Of a stretch of DNA of 41,774 bases, positions 16,383-24,841 are shown in pieces (the first letter of the stretch is position 1; each line of letters opens with the position of its first letter). The stretch covers positions 1 to 41,774 of the forward strand of contig CACHJT010000001.1 of NCBI GenBank assembly GCA_902580215.1. The letters are read 5' to 3'. This stretch comes from an uncultured Candidatus Actinomarina sp. (GTDB taxonomy: Bacteria > Actinomycetota > Acidimicrobiia > Actinomarinales > Actinomarinaceae). The position numbers and the translations under genes were made by a program. The notes beneath the pieces are model-generated. The model had not been told where the DNA came from. It worked only from the letters and a program-made list of their open reading frames with translations, and did no database searches.

Positions 16383-17099
16383 TTTTACTTCCAAATCAAC
16401 AATTCGTTCTGGGGTACCTGCATCTATCCACCAAGTATCCAAGTCTATACTTGAACATTTTCCTTCATTGATATAAAGATTTATTAAATCCGTAATTTCA
16501 TACTCTCCCCTGTCGGAAGGTTTTAATTCATCAATCTTTTTCATACATGTTGAATCAAAGATATATAATCCCACTACTGCCTTGTTGCTTTTAGGTTCTT
16601 TTGGTTTTTCCTCAATCTGAATTACCTTATTTTTTGAATCAGTTACAGCTACTCCAAACTCCTCAGGATTTGTTACTTCTTTTGTAAAAATAATTGAGTT
16701 TTTGTCTAAGCTAAAAAGCTCTTCAAAATTGATGTTTTCTATTGGATTATTGCCAAAGAAATTATCTCCAAGAACAAAAACTACTTGGTCTCCTTCATTT
16801 ACATAAGATTTTGCCTGTTTTAGTGCGTGCGATATTCCAAGCTGTTCAGGTTGAATCGCAAACTCAATATTGTATTTTTCATTGATTTGATTAGTTTCAT
16901 TTCTTATAAGGGTGTCAAAAGAAGGGTTTGTGATTATTACAAAATCTTTTAACCCCCAACTAATTAATTGATCTAACTGTTGGAGTATCATTGATTTTGA
17001 ATTTACTTTTAAAAGAATTTTAGTTGACTGATTATCCCTAAAGCCTTGCAACCTTGTTCCAAGACCGCCTGCAGCGATAATACATTTAATAGCTCCCAC
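16374..17099 (-). CDS. Sugar-phosphate nucleotidyltransferase, RmlA-like
   Basis: This 241-aa nucleotidyltransferase makes an NDP-sugar from a sugar-1-phosphate, most like glucose-1-phosphate thymidylyltransferase. It has the nucleotide-binding 'AAGGLGTRL' (9-17), 'LGDNFFGN', 'EEFGVAV', the 'EEKPKEPKS' block and 'SDRGEYEITDL', all in RmlA order, and 'WWIDAGTPE' near the end. At 241 aa it lacks the C-terminal extension of the 290-aa RmlA form. Its partner dehydratase RmlB is not in the window, so UDP-glucose synthesis is an alternative. The GTG start is preceded at 8 bases by a perfect TATAAT. The 3' end overlaps the convergent WecA-like gene. Confidence 0.83.
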   Translation of the reverse strand: MGAIKCIIAAGGLGTRLQGFRDNQSTKILLKVNSKSMILQQLDQLISWGLKDFVIITNPSFDTLIRNETNQINEKYNIEFAIQPEQLGISHALKQAKSYVNEGDQVVFVLGDNFFGNNPIENINFEELFSLDKNSIIFTKEVTNPEEFGVAVTDSKNKVIQIEEKPKEPKSNKAVVGLYIFDSTCMKKIDELKPSDRGEYEITDLINLYINEGKCSSIDLDTWWIDAGTPERIVDLEVKLT

Positions 17100-17107
17100 A
17101 ATGTTTA

Positions 17108-17113
17108 ATTATA
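17108..17113 (-). promoter_or_regulatory. -10 box for nucleotidyltransferase gene
   Basis: A consensus TATAAT on the reverse strand ends 8 bases before the GTG at 17099. The expected transcript start coincides with the start codon, so the message is probably leaderless. It lies only 4 bases from the LCP gene's box on the other strand. Confidence 0.5.
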
Positions 17114-17117
17114 GAGT

Positions 17118-17123
17118 TATACT
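17118..17123 (+). promoter_or_regulatory. Candidate -10 box for LCP gene
   Basis: TATACT (in GTTATACT) lies 14 bases before the LCP ATG at 17138. The predicted leader is about 8 bases with only a weak GAAAGA before the ATG. It is arranged back to back with the TATAAT of the divergent gene, so the two promoters may interfere. Confidence 0.4.
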
Positions 17124-17137
17124 AGTTTTTTGAAAGA

Positions 17138-18247
17138 ATGAAAGAAAATCGATACATAATTCTATTTGTAATCCTAATTATGGTTGGGGTAAGTGCTTAC
17201 ATGTTCTTTCCCAATTTTCAAACACAAGAATTTGATCAAAATGTAGTAGAAAACATTATGGATGGTGTAACAACAACCTCTATTAGTGAAGATTCGGATT
17301 CAAATAATACTAATAATCAAGATGGAAACACCATAATTGAAAGTCCTATTGAAAGCGAACCTGAAATTGAAAACCTACTTAATTTAAATCAAACTTTAGT
17401 TATCAAAGACAATATTACCTCTTATTTACTAATTGGATCTGACAAGAGGGGTAACGAAAACGAAGATGGCTATGTTGAAGGACAACGTGCCGACGTAATA
17501 ATTTTAGGATTTTTTAATGAGACAATTAATAAGAATGCTTTAATTTCTATTCCTAGAGATACATTAGTTACAAATCTATGCACAGGTGAAGTAGAGAGAA
17601 TTAATGCAAGTTTTAAACGAAATAACTGTGGAAATGGTGCTGAAAATATAGTTGCTGCTGTTAATAACTTAACTGGTATAAAAATAGAGCATATTGCAAG
17701 CTTTAATTTTGAAGGCTTTGAGAAAATAATTGATTCGTTTAATGGTATAGAAATTTGTGTAGAAGAAACACAAAGAGAAGGGTATTCATTCGAACTTCAG
17801 AAAGGTTGCCAGACAGTTAGTGGCTCTACCGCGTTAAATTGGACTCGATCAAGAAACACTGAAGTGCTAATCGGACAAAAAATTGTCGATGAAGATGGTA
17901 ATGATAAATCTGAATGGAAAAAAATGGAATATGTAAGTGACTTATCTAGAGTTGAAAGACAACAATACCTTGTAATTCAACTTTTAAATGAATTAGAAAA
18001 TTTTTCAAGTTTCGGCGAATTGTTACAATTTATTCAAGCACTTGAAGAGACATTTGTTGTTGATGAGGGTCTAAGCGTTAACAAAGCTACAAACATTTTG
18101 TGGAGCTTAAGGACACTGGATTTAAATAATATTGCAAAACTTACAGTACCAACGACTCCTTATCAACTCAATGATGGAAGGCAAGTATTGATTCTTAATG
18201 GTAACTTTTATGATTTTGCAAAAGAAAATCTACTAATAGAAGAATAA
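17138..18247 (+). CDS. LytR-CpsA-Psr (LCP) family envelope protein
   Basis: LCP enzymes attach undecaprenyl-linked glycans to peptidoglycan or to proteins outside the membrane. This 369-aa protein has one N-terminal membrane segment (about 7-24), an Asn-, Ser- and Glu-rich linker to about residue 90, then an LCP domain. Visible LCP motifs are SDKR at 101-104, RADV with Arg117 and Asp119, SIPRDT with Arg140 and Asp141, an 'RINASF' block and 'NWTRSRN', covering the arginines that bind the lipid pyrophosphate. It closes the polysaccharide locus and overlaps the convergent ligase-like gene by 40 bases. LCP proteins are typical of Gram-positive bacteria, which is a main clue to the lineage. Confidence 0.92.
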   Translation: MKENRYIILFVILIMVGVSAYMFFPNFQTQEFDQNVVENIMDGVTTTSISEDSDSNNTNNQDGNTIIESPIESEPEIENLLNLNQTLVIKDNITSYLLIGSDKRGNENEDGYVEGQRADVIILGFFNETINKNALISIPRDTLVTNLCTGEVERINASFKRNNCGNGAENIVAAVNNLTGIKIEHIASFNFEGFEKIIDSFNGIEICVEETQREGYSFELQKGCQTVSGSTALNWTRSRNTEVLIGQKIVDEDGNDKSEWKKMEYVSDLSRVERQQYLVIQLLNELENFSSFGELLQFIQALEETFVVDEGLSVNKATNILWSLRTLDLNNIAKLTVPTTPYQLNDGRQVLILNGNFYDFAKENLLIEE

Positions 18248-20697
18248 TATCCAGAGACTAAATAGCTTATACAAACAAATAGAAATAGTGAAGCATCCGG
18301 AGAGTAAATCAAATCATTAGTTAAGTTTTGTAAAAAGAATGCAATTAATACAATTTTTGAAAATTGATTTTTATCCTTATCAGAGAATGCTTTAAGAAGT
18401 ATAAAAAATATCAAGCTGTAAAAAATTAAAGATAGCAATGCTCCATACTCAACAGCAAATGTTAAATAACCGTTATGAGCTGTAGTTAGCTGGTTTAAAT
18501 GAGAGTTAGAGGTTATTTTTCCTGGAAGGGCAACGATTTTATCAACATTTGTTGCTAAAACTCCACTTGATAAACTCAGATCACCTACTTTATTGCTATA
18601 TGTACCAGTATTGTCTGCCCATTCAAAAAATAATCTAGAATCATAAATATACCATTTCCAAGAATGCTTTCCGGAATTAAACAGTGAAGAAGAAGAAATT
18701 AAAACTTGTTTATCGCTTGGTATGCTTGGTAGGGAAATTTCAAGGTCAACAGTAAAATCTTGGCCTGAAAGATTTAGATTTTGAGGAATTGCAATCCAAT
18801 ACTTGTTAGGTGAATATGTAATTACACCAAAATCTGTAAATTTAAGTTCATTAACATCTTCATAACTTACCAATGTATTAGGTTTGTAAAGATAAAAAGA
18901 ATCATTTAATTCATTCTTATTAAAATTTACTTCTAACAAATCCTGATTAGTTGTTATTGACAATTTAGATACTTCTCCATCTAACCAATTGTTTCCAAAA
19001 GACTGTCCATCAGCCCATCCACCAACTTCAATAAAGGAAGAGTTTTCTTCTAAATCAATATAATCTCCATATGTTTGAGATTCACCAATTTGATTCCATT
19101 CAGTTCCATTTTCTGAAATAAAAAATTCAACAATTGATCTCGGAGCCAACCCATCTTTGTATTTAAATTTCATTCTTAAAAATGCATGATAATTTTTATA
19201 TTTACAAGCTGGACATAAATTATTTAAATCTTCAATTGTGATTGCGCCTCTATACATCGCCATCTCTAGAAATTTAGATAACTCTCCTATCGTCATAATC
19301 CTATCTGGACAGAGACTTTTAAGGTCATAACTACAGTTGACCAAAAGAGAGTTTGATTCTAATGATGAAAAATACTGCAATTCAATTGGATCGACATCAG
19401 TGTATACATTTTTTGATAATTCAACCTGTGTTCCTAAACTGGTCAATTGATTATTAAAAATACATGCAAATTGAGATCTTGTAATATTTGAATCATCTTT
19501 TATGTTTTTTAAACATAATTCCTTACTTTGGCTTAATGACTGCTCATTTAAGTTAAAGTATGCAGTAAATACTTTTGATACATCGATAATCTTTGTCTTT
19601 TCTATCTGGCAAATTTTACTTTCGTCAACACAATTATCACTTAATATATATCTTTTTAAATAGCTAAACCCTTCATCAGAGTATTCATATCTATAATTGT
19701 ATTTTTCTGCACTATCTGAAGGAAAAATATCAGAATTAATCTTATTTAAATCAAAATTGAAAACATTCTTCAATTGTTGTAATTCAACAATGTAAAAAGA
19801 TGATTCAAAAGTATTGTATACATAATTTCCACCCCCGGTACCTATGAGTGGATTTATATTCTCTATTGCAATATCGCTTAAAACAGCTCTATCGGAACCC
19901 TTAAGGATAGTTTGAGGATTAAATGAAAATATAAATAAGGAAAAGACAAAAATGGATGAAGAAAAAATTACAAAAGTTTTTATATTTAATTTTTCTTTTA
20001 AATGAAAAAGTAATATTAAGGCAATTACAAATGCGATATAACTTCCTCTTGATTTCGAAAAAACTAAAGAAATTAATGAAATTAAAAACATGATTAAAGA
20101 AAATGATTTGAATATTCCTTTATTCAAAAACCATAAATTTAAAAAATATAATGAGGCCACAACACAAATAAAGCCAAATACATTTGGACCACTACCCTGT
20201 AGTCCAGCTAACCTGCCAGAAAGAAATATATTGTTTGAATCAATATTTGCTGAAACCCAACCTGCATCTTGTATGTAAATCCTGTCTCGAACTAATAAAA
20301 ATAAACTATTTACAAGTACAACAGCAGTTAGAAAAAAGAAAAAAGTTTCTTCAGTATTGTAAAGTTTATTGGCAACAAGATACTTCATGAAAAGATAAGC
20401 AAGTAGAGACATGAATACAAATCTAATATTTGTTCTGTTAAGTAAATCTATCCCGCTGGAATTTAAGAATGAGGAATATATTAGGAAAAATAATGTTATA
20501 CCAGCCCAAAAGTAATCAACTTTATTAAAATTCTTATTTTTATTAGATAAAAATTTTAAAAACAGAAACACAAAAATTCCAACTAACGGAATATCTTCTA
20601 GTCCAATTCCAAAAAAGTTGATACCGAAGTTCGGAGGAATTAAAAGAGACGAAAAAGCAATTGCTCCTAGAACAAAAATGTGTTTGTTCTTAGTCAT
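18208..20697 (-). CDS. O-antigen ligase/polymerase-like membrane protein with large SLH-like and lectin-like loop insertion
   Basis: This 829-aa protein combines a Wzy/WaaL-type membrane core with a huge external loop. About nine helices precede the loop (to about 260) and three follow (about 748-820). Core motifs are 'FSKSRGSY' (Arg217), Arg270 in 'GSDRAVLSD' followed by 'LIGTGGGNYV', and 'TTAHNGYL' with His741; ligases use a loop arginine and histidine like these. Between about 295 and 735 lies an insert with three SLH-like repeats (335-382, 383-418, 432-482; eight cysteines between 356 and 498), a beta-rich 'WLDGEVSKL' segment (500-595) and a LamG-like segment (600-715). The ATG at 20697 is preferred over a TTG at 20712, which sits one base from the tRNA. 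It likely joins or polymerises exported glycan at the cell surface. Confidence 0.75.
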   Translation of the reverse strand: MTKNKHIFVLGAIAFSSLLIPPNFGINFFGIGLEDIPLVGIFVFLFLKFLSNKNKNFNKVDYFWAGITLFFLIYSSFLNSSGIDLLNRTNIRFVFMSLLAYLFMKYLVANKLYNTEETFFFFLTAVVLVNSLFLLVRDRIYIQDAGWVSANIDSNNIFLSGRLAGLQGSGPNVFGFICVVASLYFLNLWFLNKGIFKSFSLIMFLISLISLVFSKSRGSYIAFVIALILLFHLKEKLNIKTFVIFSSSIFVFSLFIFSFNPQTILKGSDRAVLSDIAIENINPLIGTGGGNYVYNTFESSFYIVELQQLKNVFNFDLNKINSDIFPSDSAEKYNYRYEYSDEGFSYLKRYILSDNCVDESKICQIEKTKIIDVSKVFTAYFNLNEQSLSQSKELCLKNIKDDSNITRSQFACIFNNQLTSLGTQVELSKNVYTDVDPIELQYFSSLESNSLLVNCSYDLKSLCPDRIMTIGELSKFLEMAMYRGAITIEDLNNLCPACKYKNYHAFLRMKFKYKDGLAPRSIVEFFISENGTEWNQIGESQTYGDYIDLEENSSFIEVGGWADGQSFGNNWLDGEVSKLSITTNQDLLEVNFNKNELNDSFYLYKPNTLVSYEDVNELKFTDFGVITYSPNKYWIAIPQNLNLSGQDFTVDLEISLPSIPSDKQVLISSSSLFNSGKHSWKWYIYDSRLFFEWADNTGTYSNKVGDLSLSSGVLATNVDKIVALPGKITSNSHLNQLTTAHNGYLTFAVEYGALLSLIFYSLIFFILLKAFSDKDKNQFSKIVLIAFFLQNLTNDLIYSPDASLFLFVCISYLVSGYYSSISRFSFAKS

Positions 20698-20713
20698 ATT
20701 TTTTACTACCAAG

Positions 20714-20787
20714 TGGGCCCGGCAGGACTCGAACCTGCGACCGACGGATTATGAGTCCGTTGCTCTAACCAACTGAGCTACAGGCCC
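20714..20787 (-). tRNA. tRNA with CAU anticodon, probably tRNA-Ile2
   Basis: The 74-base reverse-strand gene folds as a full cloverleaf with acceptor GGGCCTG, T-arm GCAGGTTCGAGTCCTGC and anticodon loop CTCATAA. The CAU anticodon could be elongator Met or the lysidine-modified Ile2. The C4-G69 and C5-G68 acceptor pairs, A37-A38, discriminator A73 and the 'GGTCG.AGGTTCGAGTCCT' arm resemble tRNA-Ile2. There is no initiator-type mismatch at position 1-72. The 3' CCA is not encoded. It lies 6 bases after the SCP2 gene and is probably co-transcribed with it. Confidence 0.9.
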
Positions 20788-20793
20788 TTTTAA

Positions 20794-21081
20794 CTATGAA
20801 ATTATTGATTGAACTTTAAGAGCAAGACTCATATCACCAGCAACTTTTAATTTACCAGTCATGAAAGCTGCTTGTGGGCTTGAAGATCCATCCATAATTG
20901 CTTGCATAGTTTCAGTGTCAGTTGTAACTGTACAAGTTGCTTCAATATCATCTGATGAAATTTCTCCATTTACACCATCGATAAAAACAATTGTATCGTC
21001 AGCAACAAATTTAACTGAACCACCTAATACACTGAGGTCTTTCCCTTCAGCTCTTTCTTTAACTATTGCGAGATAATCCAT
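20794..21081 (-). CDS. SCP2 sterol-carrier-domain protein
   Basis: This 95-aa protein is a single small SCP2-type lipid-binding domain. The C-terminal 'AAFMTGKLKVAGDMSLALK' is the family hallmark, preceded by beta strands that include 'VFIDGVNGEIS'. SCP2 domains bind hydrophobic ligands such as acyl chains; the ligand here is unknown. I place the start at the ATG at 21081 because GGAGG lies 6 bases before it; the ATG at 21093 contains that sequence. A perfect TATAAT at 21102-21107 sits just upstream, so the gene has its own promoter between two tRNA genes and has a conventional leader and ribosome binding site. Confidence 0.85.
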   Translation of the reverse strand: MDYLAIVKERAEGKDLSVLGGSVKFVADDTIVFIDGVNGEISSDDIEATCTVTTDTETMQAIMDGSSSPQAAFMTGKLKVAGDMSLALKVQSIIS

Positions 21082-21101
21082 TTTTTCCTCCATTCACTTT
21101 A

Positions 21102-21107
21102 ATTATA
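21102..21107 (-). promoter_or_regulatory. -10 box for SCP2 gene and tRNA-CAU
   Basis: A consensus TATAAT on the reverse strand lies 20 bases before the ATG at 21081. The expected transcript starts about 7 bases later and includes the GGAGG ribosome binding site. It lies 20 bases after the 3' end of tRNA-Asn. Confidence 0.5.
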
Positions 21108-21127
21108 GTGAAAAATTTAATGTATAG

Positions 21128-21200
21128 CTCCGAGGGTGGGACTTGAACCCACAACCAACGGATTAACAGTCCGCTGCTCTGCCAATTGAGCTACCTCGGA
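21128..21200 (-). tRNA. tRNA-Asn (GTT)
   Basis: A 73-base cloverleaf on the reverse strand has acceptor TCCGAGG pairing with CCTCGGA, discriminator G73 as usual for asparagine, and anticodon loop CTGTTAA giving GTT. The T-arm reads GTGGGTTCAAGTCCCAC. The 3' CCA is not encoded. It lies 23 bases after dnaG. Confidence 0.95.
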
Positions 21201-21223
21201 TAGCAAATTAATAATACTAGAAT

Positions 21224-22849
21224 TCAAATGGTATTCTGATAAATTTCTTTTTTCTTTTTTAAGTCTTCAACTTGCTGTAATAGAGAGAAGTCTTTTTTTT
21301 CCTGTTGCTCAAATCTATTAATTAAAGTTTCAATTTTAAAATTTGCAAAATAAAGATATAACCTAACAACAGCCTCTTCATACTGATCTGGTAAAAAAGA
21401 GATATTTTGATATTCTTTACTTTTGTTTTTGTCACTTTCAAGAGAGCTTATTAAATTAGCGTAATCACTGTTTAAGGAAAGAATTTCTTTTTCATTTTCA
21501 GAAATTTCAAAATTATTCTGAACAATATTTGCTGTAACTATATCTTGAAATATTGAAACAGAATTTAATGATGTTTCACCTACTTGTTCAAATTCTTCCT
21601 CTGTTTGAAAGTTCAGCTCTCTCTTTAGAATTTCTTTTTCAGTATTTAACTTTGCAGACAATAAATCTAGAGCTATATCAACTTCCAAAGGGCTTAATTT
21701 AGCAGTAATTTTTCTGAAATAATTAAAGACGCTTTTTTTATTTGACTCTTTTTTTAGAAATTTATTTAATAAATATTCAACTATTTCATCATTGTCCTTT
21801 AATATATCATCAAATATTTCTGGTTTTGATTCAAAAACATCAGATATGTCTTTATATTCAATGGGAAGATTTAGGCAGTGAATTTCAACTTGTTTTGAAA
21901 TTTGGTTTTTTATTTCCAAGACTCTTTCAGTTGCTTTTAAACCAGCTTCATCATTGTCAAAACAAATAAGAATTTTACTCGTATACTTTGAGACAGATTC
22001 TAATTGTTGATAAGTTAATGCTGTTCCTGAAGGTGATGCCGAATTTGCATAACCTAACTTGTTTAAAGAAAGTACGTCAAAATAACCCTCTACAATAAAT
22101 GCATATCCTTTCTTTTTAGTTGCAGTTATAAATTCATTAGTAAAGTAGAGATTTCTATTTTTCTTATATAGTACTGAATCTGAAGAATTTAAATACTTAG
22201 GGCCAAAATCGTCTATTGCCCTTCCTCCAAAAGCAATAATATTGTTTCTAAAACTTAATATTGGAAACATTATTCTGTTCTTAAAAAGCATATTTCCATT
22301 ACTACTTATGAATCCAAGTCTCTGAAGATCATCTTTAGTTATTTCATTTGTTTTACAAAATTTATTAAAACTTTTTTCATCTTTACTGATAAAAGAAATT
22401 AAATATTTCTCTATATCTATGTTGTCATACTTTCTTTTTTGTAAATATGCTTTTGCGTCTTTGGAAATATTAGATTTCATTGTTTCTAAGAAATAATTGT
22501 TAATTAGATCTATCTTTTCTTGATAAACTTTAAAATCACTGTTATCACTAGTTTGGGTATATGTAAGCTTAAATCCATATTTTTCTGCTACAAACTCTAT
22601 TGCATCTTGGAACTCTAAATTATTTATTTCTTGTACATATTTAAAAATATCACCCCCCTCTTTGCATCCAAAGCAATGAAAGAGGTTTTCGACATCTGTA
22701 AAACTCATACTTGCAGTTTTTTCGCCATGAAATGGGCATAAAGCCATTCCTTTTGTGCCCCTTAATTTACCTGATGTTGTGGCAAGAATAAAGTCACTAA
22801 TTTTTGACCTTCTCTTAAGATCCTCTATAGATTGCCTAGCTATTCCCAT
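21224..22849 (-). CDS. dnaG: DNA primase
   Basis: DnaG makes RNA primers for replication. The N-terminal CHC2 zinc ribbon is intact (Cys38, His41, Cys59, Cys62). The TOPRIM catalytic core follows, with Glu254 in IVEGYFDV and the metal-binding FDNDEAG (Asp298, Asp300). At 541 aa it is shorter than most DnaG proteins (about 580-650); the shortfall is in the C-terminal helicase-binding domain, which is hard to recognise beyond a charged, possibly coiled tail. The ATG overlaps the glyS stop by one base (TAATG). The glyS-dnaG pairing is common in Actinobacteria. Confidence 0.96.
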   Translation of the reverse strand: MGIARQSIEDLKRRSKISDFILATTSGKLRGTKGMALCPFHGEKTASMSFTDVENLFHCFGCKEGGDIFKYVQEINNLEFQDAIEFVAEKYGFKLTYTQTSDNSDFKVYQEKIDLINNYFLETMKSNISKDAKAYLQKRKYDNIDIEKYLISFISKDEKSFNKFCKTNEITKDDLQRLGFISSNGNMLFKNRIMFPILSFRNNIIAFGGRAIDDFGPKYLNSSDSVLYKKNRNLYFTNEFITATKKKGYAFIVEGYFDVLSLNKLGYANSASPSGTALTYQQLESVSKYTSKILICFDNDEAGLKATERVLEIKNQISKQVEIHCLNLPIEYKDISDVFESKPEIFDDILKDNDEIVEYLLNKFLKKESNKKSVFNYFRKITAKLSPLEVDIALDLLSAKLNTEKEILKRELNFQTEEEFEQVGETSLNSVSIFQDIVTANIVQNNFEISENEKEILSLNSDYANLISSLESDKNKSKEYQNISFLPDQYEEAVVRLYLYFANFKIETLINRFEQQEKKDFSLLQQVEDLKKKKEIYQNTI

Positions 22850-24144
22850 TACAAATCACTAAAAAAACCAGGAAGGTCTGTTATTAAAATTCTTTCTTGT
22901 TCCATTGAGTCTCTGCTTCTTATTGTCACACTATTGTCATCAAGAGAATCAAAATCTACTGTAATACAGTATGGAGTACCAATTTCGTCTTGTCGTCTGT
23001 ATCTCTTTCCTATTGATTGAGTAATATCAATTTCAGTTCTATAGTTTTCCTGTAAGATATTTTTGATATTATTTGAAATCTCAATTAACTCATCTTTTTT
23101 GCTTAATGGCAATATTCCAATTTGTATTGGCGCAATATTAAAACCAAAACGAAAAAGTGATCTTGTTGTATCATTCACTTCTTCTTCATCATAACAAGAA
23201 CAAAGTAGAGCAAATAATGTTCTAGTTAATCCTCCAGCAGGCTCTATTACAGTTGGTGTTATTTTTTCATTGGTTTCGGGGTCAAAGTAAGACATATCTT
23301 TGCCACTTGCTTTTTCATGAGAAGAAAGATCAAAGGTGCCTCTATTTGCTATTCCCTCAAGCTCTCCCCATCCCCATGGGTACAAAAACTCAATATCAAC
23401 AGTTTTTGAAGCATAATGAGCTAATTCATTGTCACTATGCTCTCTAAGTCTAAGGCTGGTATCTGGGATTCCAATAGATTTATACCATTCCATTCTCTTT
23501 TTTACCCAATAATCGAACCATTTATTTTCATCTTCTTCTTTACAGAAGAATTCAATCTCCATTTGCTCAAACTCTCTAGTCCTAAAAATAAACTGTCCAG
23601 GTGTTATTTCATTTCTGAATGATTTTCCAATATTTGCAATTCCAAAAGGAATCTTTGCTCTCATTGTTCTCAAAACATTCTCAAAATTTACAAATATACC
23701 TTGTGCTGTTTCTGGCCTTAAGTAAACAGTTGAGTTTTCATTTTGTACCGGACCAATGCTTGTTTCAAACATAAGATTAAATTGCCGAGGCTCAGTGAGA
23801 TCTTCTTTGTCTATATCGTCTGGTACTTGATCAGCTCTATATCTTTCACCAGTTGGTTTATGATCAACCATAGGATCTGAGAATTCAGCTAAATGACCTG
23901 AAGCTTTCCACACTTCAGAACTTTGAATAATAGCTGTATCAACAGGAAAAATAGATATTTCGTTGTCATGATGAATGTCTTTCCACCAATATTTAGATAT
24001 ATTATTTTTAAGTAAAACTCCAAGAGGTCCGTAATCATAGGAGCTTCTGAGACCACCGTAAATAGAAGACGCATTAAAAACAAATCCTCTTGCTTGTGCG
24101 ACCTTTACTACTTTTTCAAATAATTCTCTGTTAATTTCTTCCAT
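22849..24144 (-). CDS. glyS: Glycine--tRNA ligase (alpha2 type)
   Basis: This class II aminoacyl-tRNA synthetase charges tRNA-Gly. The 431-aa protein starts with 'KVAQARGFVFNASSIYGGL', continues with 'YDYGPLGVLLKNN', and carries the motif 2 region 'FRTREFEQMEIEFF' and a motif 3 'EPAGGLTRTLFALL', all typical of the homodimeric eukaryote-like GlyRS used by Actinobacteria and Gram-positives. It is slightly shorter than the usual 450-460 aa. The C-terminal anticodon-binding domain ends the protein. The start ATG overlaps the uppS end by 14 bases, and the stop overlaps dnaG. Confidence 0.96.
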   Translation of the reverse strand: MEEINRELFEKVVKVAQARGFVFNASSIYGGLRSSYDYGPLGVLLKNNISKYWWKDIHHDNEISIFPVDTAIIQSSEVWKASGHLAEFSDPMVDHKPTGERYRADQVPDDIDKEDLTEPRQFNLMFETSIGPVQNENSTVYLRPETAQGIFVNFENVLRTMRAKIPFGIANIGKSFRNEITPGQFIFRTREFEQMEIEFFCKEEDENKWFDYWVKKRMEWYKSIGIPDTSLRLREHSDNELAHYASKTVDIEFLYPWGWGELEGIANRGTFDLSSHEKASGKDMSYFDPETNEKITPTVIEPAGGLTRTLFALLCSCYDEEEVNDTTRSLFRFGFNIAPIQIGILPLSKKDELIEISNNIKNILQENYRTEIDITQSIGKRYRRQDEIGTPYCITVDFDSLDDNSVTIRSRDSMEQERILITDLPGFFSDL

Positions 24145-24841
24145 AAGTTCTATTCCTTTTGTTAAATTCTAGTAAGACATCGTCTAATATGTCTTCATTT
24201 ACATCAGGCCACAAAGCATCAATAAAAATAAGCTCAGAATATGAAAGCTGATATAGCAAAAAATTACTAATTCTTTTCTCACCTGCAGTTCTTAGTAATG
24301 CATCAGGGAAAGGAACTTCTGGGTACTGAAAAAAATTATAGAAATTACTTTCTATATCACCCAATTCAAGATTTTCATTAATATTTTCATTGTGTAAATT
24401 TAAAACTGCATTGTGAATTTCATTATGAGATCCATAATTAAATGCAAACACAAGATTTAGAGTGTTGTTATTTTTTGTTATTTCTTCTGTTTCTTTCATC
24501 AGGTCTTTATTTTCTTCTGGTATTTTTGAATCTGTCAAATCACCTAAAAATTTAAATCTGACTCCCTTTTGGTTAAATTCTTCTCGTCTTCGAATTAATA
24601 TGTCTCTGTTGAAAAACATTAAAAAATCAACTTCCTCTTCAGACCTGAGCCAGTTTTCAGTTGAAAAAGCATAGACTGTCAACCATTCTAGTTTGTTAGC
24701 TATGGCCCAATCTATAGTTTTTGATAGAGAATGCTCACCTGCAGCATGACCTGCTGTACGAGGTAAATCTTTATTTAATGCCCACCTTCCATTGCCATCC
24801 ATGATTATGGCAAGATGCCTTAAAGACTTATCATTTTCCAT
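24131..24841 (-). CDS. uppS: Isoprenyl transferase (undecaprenyl diphosphate synthase family)
   Basis: UppS condenses isopentenyl diphosphate into the C55 (or decaprenyl) lipid that carries peptidoglycan and polysaccharide units. The 236-aa protein has the signature IIMDGNGRWA with catalytic Asp15, then 'RTAGHAAGEHSL', 'YAFSTENWLRS' and the C-terminal 'RTAGEKRISNFLLYQLSY' and 'WPD' motifs. It overlaps ybeY by 11 bases upstream and glyS by 14 bases downstream. Its product is the substrate of both initiating transferases and the flippases in this window. Confidence 0.96.
   Translation of the reverse strand: MENDKSLRHLAIIMDGNGRWALNKDLPRTAGHAAGEHSLSKTIDWAIANKLEWLTVYAFSTENWLRSEEEVDFLMFFNRDILIRRREEFNQKGVRFKFLGDLTDSKIPEENKDLMKETEEITKNNNTLNLVFAFNYGSHNEIHNAVLNLHNENINENLELGDIESNFYNFFQYPEVPFPDALLRTAGEKRISNFLLYQLSYSELIFIDALWPDVNEDILDDVLLEFNKRNRTYGRN

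Noticed and set aside
20697-20712. TTG at 20712 as the ligase start
   Set aside because: It starts one base from the tRNA 3' end and adds five residues; the ATG at 20697 is a better choice.
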